Positions 1-5,546 of a stretch of 29,108 nt of DNA are shown piece after piece. The DNA is from an uncultured Dialister sp. GTDB lineage: Bacteria; Bacillota; Negativicutes; Veillonellales; Dialisteraceae. The stretch spans positions 1 through 29,108 of the forward strand of contig CAKQBK010000028.1 in the NCBI GenBank assembly GCA_934216155.1, written 5' to 3'. The translations under genes were made by a program, and so were the position numbers. The notes under the pieces were generated by a model. The model worked only from the letters and a program-made list of their open reading frames with translations, was not told the origin of the DNA and did no database searches. The stretch's first letter is position 1. Every line of letters begins with the position of its first letter.

Positions 1-225
1 AAACTGTTAACCGTCTACCAATGACAGACACTTGTACTTCGCATCTGCCAATCCAAATCCTGTACACCTACACTAGATGCCTCATCATTTTTCCTCTGCA
101 GCGAAAAAATGACAAAGATCCTGTTTCGGTCCGGAAGATTTGAATATTTCAGAGGCTTTTCACCTCCATGATACACACCACTAGCAATGAAACGTGATGC
201 GTATCATGGAAATGAAAAACTTTAC

Positions 226-410
226 TTTGTTGTTAGTTATCGGTTGTTGGGTTTATGCTCCGAGTTCGTATAGTACATTTCGCACAAAAACAAATCCACA
301 TTGGTTTAAGGTTTAGGGGTTATCATTCAAACCTTAAACCCTAAACCATTGCCTCTTTCATCTCGGCAAGTTATCAACAAAAGAACTCGGCACGTAAACC
401 AAATAACCCC
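226..410. repeat. Nested heptamer palindrome, copy 1
   Basis: The outer left arm carries TTGTTAG-like heptamers followed by GTTTATGCTCCGAG. The outer right arm carries the complement (CTCGGCACGTAAACC). An inner palindrome at 301-349 is exactly seven heptamers: GGTTTAA and GGTTTAG words on the left, ACCTTAA and ACCCTAA words on the right. Copies 2 and 3 at 505-712 and 1448-1661 have the same architecture but differ in individual words. No coding potential is visible. Confidence 0.8.
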
Positions 411-504
411 GAGTCACTAGTCCACCAGTCACCATTTTCCCTTCCATATATTAAAATTGCAGAAGTACCAAAAAATCACAACATCAAATTTCTAAAATTT
501 TTAT

Positions 505-712
505 TTTGTTGGCAGTTGTCTGTTGGTAGTTGTTTGGTTTACTCTCCGACTTCTTCAGATACAATTCGCACAAATACACAACCTTATTGGTTTAAGGTTT
601 AGGGGGTATCAATTAAACCTTAAACCATAAACCAATGCCGCTTCCTTCATGGCAAGTTGTCACAAATGAACTCGGCGGGTAAACCAACAACAAACAACCA
701 TCAACAAACAAC
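505..712. repeat. Nested heptamer palindrome, copy 2
   Basis: The left arm reads in phase as TTGGCAG, TTGTCTG, TTGGTAG, TTGTTTG, then GTTTACTCTCCGAC. The right arm is the approximate complement: GAACTCGGCGGGTAAACC, then AACAAAC and AACCATC words. The inner palindrome at 587-635 has GGTTTAAGGTTTAGG on the left and CCTTAAACCATAAACC on the right. The architecture matches copies 1 and 3. Confidence 0.8.
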
Positions 713-766
713 ATGTCTCCTACTTTGCGACACACCGTAACGAGATGTTTCCGTTCGCCCTTCCCG

Positions 767-860
767 CTAGTGCTGCGAGATTTCTCCACTCTCCTACACA
801 TCGAGTTTCATAACTTTTCCACCATTCAGCACCAATACGACCGGTCGAAATGACGCTAGT
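767..860 (+). repeat. About 85-bp intergenic element with CGACCGGTCG, copy A
   Basis: The element starts with AGTGCTGCGAGATTTCTCC and ends with TACGACCGGTCGAAATGACG. It contains a perfect 10-bp palindrome, CGACCGGTCG. An inverted copy sits at about 9096-9200 and a diverged direct copy at about 29010-29100. The ends are conserved (GAGATTTCTC and GGTCGAAATGACG), while the middle 40-50 bp diverges. No transposase is associated, so any mobility would have to be in trans. Confidence 0.7.
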
Positions 861-944
861 GCAGAATGACTTACATGCCTTTGCGCATTTTATCGCCTAT
901 CTGTTAGCCATATTTTCGCTCTCTTGCGTTCTTTTCTTTCCATC

Positions 945-1062
945 CAGCGTAGATCCCCACTTTCCGTCATTCCGACCAACGTGGAGGAATCTTTGTGTTA
1001 TTCCTTGCAGCACTTTGTATGACAAACGGTATGAAATGAGACTTCCCGTTTTAGTATGTCCT
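945..1062 (+). repeat. CATTCCGACC...GGAATC element, copy 1
   Basis: Contains TCATTCCGACC, AACGTGGAGGAATCTTTG, then TGTTATTCC, and after a short divergent stretch ATGAAATGAGACTTCCCG followed by TTTTAGTAT. The same series of blocks recurs at 28830-28925 in the same orientation. ATTCC and GGAAT can pair as a short hairpin. This resembles the widespread class of small intergenic repeats of the form GTCATTNCGA...AATCT found in many bacteria, which is a family resemblance rather than an identification. Confidence 0.65.
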
Positions 1063-1214
1063 CCATTGACACCACCATTCCTAATTCCTCATTGCATTTT
1101 CCCCCTCTATCTATATAAACGAAATAGCCATGTTCAAAAACAACCTATTCATATTAGATTTTCGTTAAACTTATTTCTAACTTGCGGCGCTTTTTAACTT
1201 GTGCGCCGCTAAGT

Positions 1215-1300
1215 AAGTTTACACCGCTGTCTCGGCTCCCCTGTCGGGGGAGCTGCCGAAGGCTGAGGGGGCAGCTCTAGCGGTATAAAACACTAACGGT
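1215..1300. repeat. GC-rich hairpin repeat, REP-like
   Basis: GGCTCCCCTGTCGGGGGAGC forms a strong stem-loop and is followed by TGCCGAAGGCTGAGGGGGCAGCTC, which can also fold. The shape matches short palindromic intergenic repeats common in gut Firmicutes. A related but not identical element (CCTTCTCCATTGGAGAAGG, then ACCGCGAAGCGGT) lies at 28655-28700. It could also act as a terminator-like structure, but it has no uridine run. Confidence 0.5.
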
Positions 1301-1447
1301 ACGACAATCCGTTATGGGACTTATACCATTTCTCACTTCTAACTTCTCACTTCTAACTGCCTTTCACATTCCCCCTCTATCTATAAAAACGGAAATTTTC
1401 CTAAAAAAACGAACATTTTGAAGATTAGAATTTGATTACTTTGATTT

Positions 1448-1661
1448 TGTTGTTAGTTGTTTGGTTTATACTCAAAGCTCTTCTTTTACAATTTGCATAA
1501 ATCCAAAGCCCCATTGGTTTATGGTTTAGGGTTTGAATGATAGCCCTTAAACCTTAAACCCTAAACCAATGCCACTCTCGCCTAAGCAAGTTGCCATGCA
1601 AGGACTCGGCACGTAAACCAATCAACAAACAACCATCAACCAACCATCAACCAACAACATC
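1448..1661. repeat. Nested heptamer palindrome, copy 3
   Basis: The left arm reads TTGTTGTTAGTTGTTTGG, then TTTATACTC. The right arm has CTCGGCACGTAAACC, then AACAAAC, AACCATC and AACCAAC words. The inner palindrome at 1514-1569 has GGTTTATGGTTTAGGG on the left and CCTTAAACCTTAAACCC on the right. The right arm is extended by extra AACCATC/AACCAAC units relative to copies 1 and 2, as expected for slippage-driven growth. Confidence 0.8.
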
Positions 1662-1685
1662 CCTTTAGTCCCCAAATTCCCACGC

Positions 1686-1730
1686 AAAAAGGATAGAATC
1701 ACGTTTCTACAAACATGATTCTATCCTTTT
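1686..1730 (-). terminator. Intrinsic terminator of the aminotransferase gene (bidirectional shape)
   Basis: Perfect 15-bp inverted repeat: AAAAGGATAGAATCA at 1687-1701 and its complement at 1716-1730, with a 14-nt loop. Read on the minus strand it ends in a uridine run (CCTTTTTG), 27 bp past the aminotransferase stop codon. Confidence 0.85.
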
Positions 1731-1756
1731 AAAAATCAAATCGAATGACTCACCTA

Positions 1757-2629
1757 TTACGGCAAACCGTCTTTCATGAGGTGCGCGTAGTGTTCCTGAA
1801 TCTTTCTGGTTACATTGCCGACTTTTCCATCAGCGATCGGTTTTCCGTCGATAGAAAGGACTGGAATGATGCCGTCTTCGGAGTTGGTAAGGAAGACTTC
1901 TTCTGCATCCATCATGGTATCCAGGCGAATTGGTTCTGCCCCGTCATCGATGGAGGTGACGCCGGCAGTCGGTGCCACGCGGGAGAGAACCAGGGAACGA
2001 GTGATGCCACGGATCATGTATTCATTGGTTGCAGGGGTCCAAATGACGCCGGCTTTGACAATGCATACGTTGGAGTGGGAGGCTTCGGTCAGGAGGCCAT
2101 CTTTGATGAAAATCGCATCGTAAGCACCTTTTTTCTGTGCTTCTGCGCGAGCCATCATGTTGTTCAACTGGTTCAAGGAGAGGATATCGCAGTGGTGTCC
2201 ACGGTCGTCATTCATGGTGATGCACTGTACGCCATCCTGTACTTTGGCAATGGAGTCCAGGTTGATTGGTTTGGCATAAATCAATACATTTGGACGCAGT
2301 TTATTTCTAGCTGGAATGGTGAAGTCATGATCGCCCTGTCCACGGGTAACGATGATTTTCACATACCCTTCGGTAATGCCGCTTTCTTCCACTACCACTT
2401 CGATGATTTCAGTGAATTCATCCGGTGCGGTCACCGGGCGAATGCCCAAAAGACGCATGGAGCGATAGAGACGGTCGGTGTGATAGGAGAGGGCGAACGG
2501 ACGGCCATGATAGACCCGAATCCATTCGTAGCAGCCATCGCCAAATTGCAGGCCTCTGTCGTCTGCTGCTATGATTTTGGAGAAATCATAGTAGTAATTG
2601 TGGTTGTAGTATATGGTAGTTTGTGCCAT
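1757..2629 (-). CDS. Class IV PLP aminotransferase homologue (D-amino acid/branched-chain type) lacking the catalytic lysine
   Basis: The 290-residue product has the full length and most signature motifs of fold-type IV PLP enzymes, closest by eye to D-amino acid transaminase. These include DRGLQFGDGCYE (24-35), a TRG motif (95-97), TEASHSN with the conserved glutamate E182, RGIT (207-210) and TNSEDGIIPV (249-258). In Bacillus D-amino acid transaminase the PLP-binding lysine lies in the motif DIKSLN; here that motif reads DILSLN (148-153), with leucine codon CTC at residue 150. Without this lysine the usual internal aldimine cannot form, so ordinary transaminase activity is doubtful. The ATG at 2629 is chosen because GGAGG lies 8 nt upstream; an in-frame GTG at 2638 overlaps that ribosome binding site. 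It is a single gene with its own terminator. It may be a repurposed enzyme or a PLP-binding protein. Family assignment is firm; function is not. Confidence 0.85.
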   Translation of the reverse strand: MAQTTIYYNHNYYYDFSKIIAADDRGLQFGDGCYEWIRVYHGRPFALSYHTDRLYRSMRLLGIRPVTAPDEFTEIIEVVVEESGITEGYVKIIVTRGQGDHDFTIPARNKLRPNVLIYAKPINLDSIAKVQDGVQCITMNDDRGHHCDILSLNQLNNMMARAEAQKKGAYDAIFIKDGLLTEASHSNVCIVKAGVIWTPATNEYMIRGITRSLVLSRVAPTAGVTSIDDGAEPIRLDTMMDAEEVFLTNSEDGIIPVLSIDGKPIADGKVGNVTRKIQEHYAHLMKDGLP

Positions 2630-2689
2630 ATGTTTCACCTCCGTTAAATATATTATTTTTATTGGTCAAATCCCACATCGTGATGATAC

Positions 2690-2975
2690 CCCATCGCCCA
2701 AAAGGTTAGCCCTACGGGCAGGTTATTTTTCTGCCACGTTGGTAAATCTTACATAGAAATATCAAATCGCCACCCAAAGGGGTATAAAAGGTTATTTTAG
2801 TAATCGTACAAAGTAACCTTTCATAACCTTGCCGCAAACTATTTCAATGCCTTGTCAAGATCGCCGAATCATCGAACTATAACCTTGACACTAACCGGCT
2901 TAGCACCTTGCGTATGTAGCGAAACTCAGAAAATAATAACCTTTGGGCTATCGGTTACATCATTATGTGAGACAA
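2690..2975. repeat. AGGTTA-word intergenic repeat, copy 1
   Basis: Fills most of the roughly 350-bp gap between the aminotransferase and etfA. It contains AAAGGTTAGCCCTACGGGC, then AGGTTATTTT, then GGGGTATAAAAGGTTATTTT. These are followed by complementary-looking words (GTAACCTTTC, ATAACCTTG, ACTAACCGGC, ATAACCTTTGG). Related modules recur at 26045-26120, the first in the same orientation and the second inverted. No gene and no clear etfA terminator is visible here. Confidence 0.6.
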
Positions 2976-2980
2976 GGAAG

Positions 2981-3982
2981 TCATTTCTTCAGTTCTTTCA
3001 CCTTTTCAATGAAAAGTGGCAGGAATTCTTTCAGGTCCGCTTCGATAGCATAGTCCGCCATTTCCATGATCGGTGCTTTTTTATCTTTGTTTACGGCAAT
3101 CACGATGTCTGCATTGACTGCGCACATGTGTTGCATAGCACCGGAAATGCCGAAAGCGAAGTACACTTTCGGAGCGACCCCTTTACCGGTCTGACCGATC
3201 TGATGGCTATGAGGTTCCCAGCCTTGTTCAGAAATCGGACGGGAGCAGCCCACAGCAGCACCCAGCAGGTCTGCCAGTTCATGAAGTTTGTCCCATTCTT
3301 CTTTGGTGCGGATGCCGCGACCACCGGCTACGATGACTTTGGCATTTTCTACCGGATGGTCATCTTTTTCGCCGTGAATGATATTTCTAAGCACGGTGCC
3401 CAGATCTTCCTTCTCCAAGGATACTTGGACCGGAAGTACGACCCCTACTCGGCTGGAATCAGCGGTTGGATATTTGAAAATACCAGGACGGACGGTGCCT
3501 ACCTGGGGGCGATAGTTCGGGCTAATGATATCGGCCATAATATTTCCATCCATGGCCGGACGGGACCAGATGACCAATTTCTTTTCTACATCAGCAGACA
3601 GTTCGGTCACGTCAGCGGTGACGCCGCAAACCAGTTCAGCTGCCAGACGAGGTGCCAAGTCGCGGCCCACAGCAGTGGCTGCGAAAATGATGGTATCAGG
3701 TTTCTTTTTTTTCAAGAAACCAGCCAGTGCTTTCTGGTACGCTTTGCCGTCATAATGAGCCAGAAGCGGGTGATCGATGACATAGACCGTATCGGCACCA
3801 AGGGAAATCAATGAGCAGGCATCATCTTTAAGGTCACTGCCGATGAGCACCACTTCTACTTTTTCTCCCAGCTGGTCAGCCAAAATGCGGGCCTCGCCGG
3901 TGAGTTCTCCAGTTACTTTTTGAATTTTGCCATGGAGCAGAGCGCCAATGACATAAATTCCTTTATGATCAGAAAAATCCAT
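2981..3982 (-). CDS. etfA: Electron transfer flavoprotein, alpha subunit
   Basis: The 333-residue protein matches EtfA along its length. An N-terminal alpha/beta domain contains GRDLAPRLAAEL (107-118). The C-terminal FAD domain contains GRGIRTKEEW (221-230), CSRPISEQGW (246-255), SHQIGQTGKGVAPKVYFAFG (259-278) and GAMQH. With EtfB it forms the heterodimer that passes electrons between flavin dehydrogenases and other carriers in the cytoplasm, typically for butyryl-CoA dehydrogenase or lactate dehydrogenase in anaerobes. It follows etfB after 11 bp, and its ribosome binding site (AAGGAG) overlaps the etfB stop codon, so the two are co-transcribed and probably translationally coupled. No acyl-CoA dehydrogenase gene is adjacent, so the electron partner is not shown by the context. 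Confidence 0.95.
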   Translation of the reverse strand: MDFSDHKGIYVIGALLHGKIQKVTGELTGEARILADQLGEKVEVVLIGSDLKDDACSLISLGADTVYVIDHPLLAHYDGKAYQKALAGFLKKKKPDTIIFAATAVGRDLAPRLAAELVCGVTADVTELSADVEKKLVIWSRPAMDGNIMADIISPNYRPQVGTVRPGIFKYPTADSSRVGVVLPVQVSLEKEDLGTVLRNIIHGEKDDHPVENAKVIVAGGRGIRTKEEWDKLHELADLLGAAVGCSRPISEQGWEPHSHQIGQTGKGVAPKVYFAFGISGAMQHMCAVNADIVIAVNKDKKAPIMEMADYAIEADLKEFLPLFIEKVKELKK

Positions 3983-3993
3983 GTTTGCTCTCC

Positions 3994-4785
3994 TTACATG
4001 ACATTCAATTTTTTCACAGCTTCAAACAGGGCATCTACAGCTTCTTCCGCCGTTTTCCCTTCGATACGAAGATTTTCTTTCTTCGGCGGTACCACCGGAC
4101 GAACCTGGCGGACCTGGGTCGGGGAGCCTTTCATGCCGATTCTTTCTGGATCCACATCGAGGTCAGCAGCGGTGAGCTGATGAATTTCGACTTCATCTTT
4201 TTTCAGAAGGCCTTTGATGCTTGGATATCTAGGTGCATTCAGGGCTTCCGTGGCAGTGACAACCGCCGGAAGCTTCAGTTCCAATTCTTCCGTCACATCG
4301 CCCATGAGGCGTTTCACGGTAACAAATCCTTCTTTTTCAAAGGAAATATCTGTGGCAGCGCTTACGTCTGCAATGCCCAAGGTAGCGGCCATTTCCGGCC
4401 CAATCTGAGCGGTGTTGCTGTCGATGGATTCCTGTCCACAGAAAATCAGGTCAAAGGTGCCCAATTTCTTCACCGCAGCCGACAGGGTATAGCTGGTCGC
4501 CAAAGTATCAGCGCCGCCAAAGGCACGATCGGTCACCAGGTACACATCATCAGCGCCCATAGCGATGGCATCTTTCAGTACAGCTGCTGCCTGCGGCGGT
4601 CCCATGGTGATAACCGTCACGGTGCCTCCCACCTGGTCACGCAAAGCAAATGCAGCTTCCAATGCATGAAGGTCCAGCGGATTCATAATGCTGTTTGCAT
4701 TGTTTCGCTTCAAACGTCCGGTAGTCGGATCCACTTCCATTTTGGATGTATCCACTACCTGTTTGATACAAACCAGAAACTTCAT
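3994..4785 (-). CDS. etfB: Electron transfer flavoprotein, beta subunit
   Basis: The 263-residue protein begins MKFLVCIKQVVDT, the usual EtfB start. It contains IMNPLDLHALEAA, VITMGPPQA, DRAFGGADTLATS and the nucleotide-binding DSNTAQIGPE loop. These motifs closely follow those of the electron-bifurcating EtfB of Acidaminococcus, which binds a second FAD instead of AMP. The bifurcating versions I recall have DGDTAQ where this has DSNTAQ, so bifurcation is plausible but not proven. The start has AAGGGGG 7 nt upstream. It is the first gene of the etfBA pair. A 98-bp heptamer palindrome lies just upstream, and I see no clear promoter. Confidence 0.95.
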   Translation of the reverse strand: MKFLVCIKQVVDTSKMEVDPTTGRLKRNNANSIMNPLDLHALEAAFALRDQVGGTVTVITMGPPQAAAVLKDAIAMGADDVYLVTDRAFGGADTLATSYTLSAAVKKLGTFDLIFCGQESIDSNTAQIGPEMAATLGIADVSAATDISFEKEGFVTVKRLMGDVTEELELKLPAVVTATEALNAPRYPSIKGLLKKDEVEIHQLTAADLDVDPERIGMKGSPTQVRQVRPVVPPKKENLRIEGKTAEEAVDALFEAVKKLNVM

Positions 4786-4808
4786 AATAGCCCCCTTTTT
4801 AGCAATAG

Positions 4809-4906
4809 GTGACTAGTAGACTGGTGACTCGTGACTGGTAACTAATAATCAGGGAAACGTATATTTCCTGAATTACCAGTCACTAGTCACTAGCCACTAG
4901 TCACCC
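4809..4906. repeat. Heptamer palindrome, 14 units (GTGACTA/GTCACTA)
   Basis: Fourteen consecutive 7-nt units with no indel. The left arm runs GTGACTA, GTAGACT, GGTGACT, CGTGACT, GGTAACT. Four central units are degenerate. The right arm runs ATTACCA, GTCACTA, GTCACTA, GCCACTA, GTCACCC, the complement of the left arm. It lies 23 bp upstream of etfB, in the gap between etfB and the antitoxin fragment. Confidence 0.85.
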
Positions 4907-5010
4907 ATAAATACTCCTACTTTTCCAATATAATTCATCTGTTTCAGTATAACATAAATGGGACACTTTGGGCAGATACAATTTGATATTGAAATACCAC
5001 TAGTGGTACT

Positions 5011-5064
5011 AAGCTGCTTAGGTTCCTCACGATTCTCAGGTGGCTCAGGTTTCTCAAACGTGCA
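5011..5064. repeat. Nonamer array AGGTTNCTC, half-palindrome
   Basis: Units AGGTTCCTC, ACGATTCTC, AGGTGGCTC, AGGTTTCTC, then AAACGTGC. The same words in the same order of drift, ending in a GTGC block, are found at 9029-9083 and 10959-11003. Only the left arm is present here. A small palindrome, CCACTAGTGG, lies just before it. Confidence 0.7.
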
Positions 5065-5096
5065 GATAAACTTCTACATTATTATCCAAATCAATC

Positions 5097-5152
5097 AAAA
5101 AGGCTAGAACTTATCATTCATTATTTCATAAGAAGATAAAATTCTAGCCTTT
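5097..5152 (-). terminator. Intrinsic terminator downstream of the antitoxin fragment
   Basis: AAAGGCTAGAA (5099-5109) pairs with TTCTAGCCTTT (5142-5152), and the stem is extended inward by TTATC/GATAA. On the minus strand it ends in TTTTTG. It lies 13 bp after the stop codon of the 45-codon gene, which supports that gene being expressed. The shape is nearly bidirectional. Confidence 0.75.
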
Positions 5153-5164
5153 CATTTTGCATTT

Positions 5165-5302
5165 TTATGATTTTAAATCTGAAAAAAAAGTCTCTAAATC
5201 ACGATAACCTTTCACCGAAGAATCTTTAGCAATCTGCTCACCTTCCAACATCGCCTCTATGGTTTCTTGATTTGGCTGTTCCAAAGAACTATCATTCGGC
5301 AT
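5165..5302 (-). CDS. Orphan C-terminal fragment of a RelB/DinJ-family antitoxin
   Basis: The 45-residue product reads like the C-terminal half of RelB/DinJ antitoxins: PNQETIEAMLEGEQIAKD followed by SSVKGYRDLETFFSDL. In that family the C-terminal half wraps the toxin, while the N-terminal ribbon-helix-helix domain binds DNA. Full proteins have about 85-100 residues, and the ribbon-helix-helix part is missing here. No RelE/YafQ-like toxin lies on either side. The ATG at 5302 is preferred, although its ribosome binding site is weak; an upstream in-frame extension to 5398 encodes hydrophobic sequence unlike any antitoxin. It has a candidate promoter and a terminator. It may be a decaying remnant of a toxin-antitoxin pair or a stand-alone toxin-neutralising peptide. 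Confidence 0.65.
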   Translation of the reverse strand: MPNDSSLEQPNQETIEAMLEGEQIAKDSSVKGYRDLETFFSDLKS

Positions 5303-5379
5303 ATGCACCACTTCTTTCTCTAAATATATGAAAATAACCAAAACACAAACTTTATACCTGAGAAATATCATTTTACATT

Positions 5380-5409
5380 GATATACTCTGGTCCTCAATA
5401 AAATGTAAA
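5380..5409 (-). promoter_or_regulatory. Candidate sigma-70 promoter for the antitoxin fragment
   Basis: On the minus strand, TTTACA (5404-5409) and TATATC (5380-5385) are separated by 18 bp. This would give a leader of about 70 nt before the ATG at 5302. The match is moderate. Confidence 0.35.
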
Positions 5410-5477
5410 GTATATAAAGAGAATACCCAATCCATTTTCAGTACTAGTTATGCATCGTTTTATAAAATAGGGGTATT

Positions 5478-5504
5478 GGGGCGCTATATAAGTTGATGCG
5501 CCCC
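5478..5504 (-). terminator. Hairpin downstream of dnaE, possible terminator
   Basis: GGGGCGC (5478-5484) and GCGCCCC (5498-5504) form a perfect 7-bp stem 33 bp after the dnaE stop. On the minus strand it is followed by AATACCCCTATTTTAT, which is only weakly uridine-rich, so intrinsic termination is plausible rather than certain. Confidence 0.5.
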
Positions 5505-5511
5505 TTCCACC

Positions 5512-5546
5512 ATTCCTAATTTCTCATTCCTCATTCCTAATTGAAT
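5512..5546. repeat. Heptamer array ATTCCTA overlapping the dnaE stop codon
   Basis: Five in-phase units: ATTCCTA, ATTTCTC, ATTCCTC, ATTCCTA, ATTGAAT. The dnaE stop codon (TAG on the minus strand, 5537-5539) is the complement of the last three bases of the fourth unit. Confidence 0.7.

Larger units (their letters stand above)
1..1756. other. Gene-free, repeat-rich intergenic region
   Basis: No open reading frame here has a ribosome binding site together with a protein-like composition. The stretch is made of several intergenic repeat types listed separately: three nested heptamer palindromes, one copy of an approximately 85-bp element ending in CGACCGGTCG, one copy of a CATTCCGACC...GGAATC element, a GC-rich hairpin, and short TTCTCAC/TTCTAAC heptamers at about 1327-1356. 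The first 20 bases (AACTGTT, AACCGTC) look like the right end of another heptamer array cut by the window edge. A hairpin with 9-bp arms (CCATGATAC at 166-174, GTATCATGG at 201-209) stands alone near the left end. Confidence 0.7.

Noticed and set aside
301..349. Telomere-like TTTAGGG sequence as a sign of eukaryotic or linear-chromosome DNA
   Set aside because: The words are part of a palindromic heptamer array in a clearly bacterial region, are not tandem (TTTAGGG)n, and lie internally.
850..1197. Open reading frame of 115 codons on the plus strand
   Set aside because: It runs through intergenic repeats that recur at 28830-28925, has no ribosome binding site, and its composition (many F, P, S, C) is that of translated non-coding DNA.
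1745..2647. Long plus-strand frame (about 300 codons) opposite the aminotransferase
   Set aside because: It is antisense to a gene with clear family motifs, and the product has no recognisable domain. Similar long antisense frames opposite etfA, dnaE, jetC and mutS were dismissed for the same reason.
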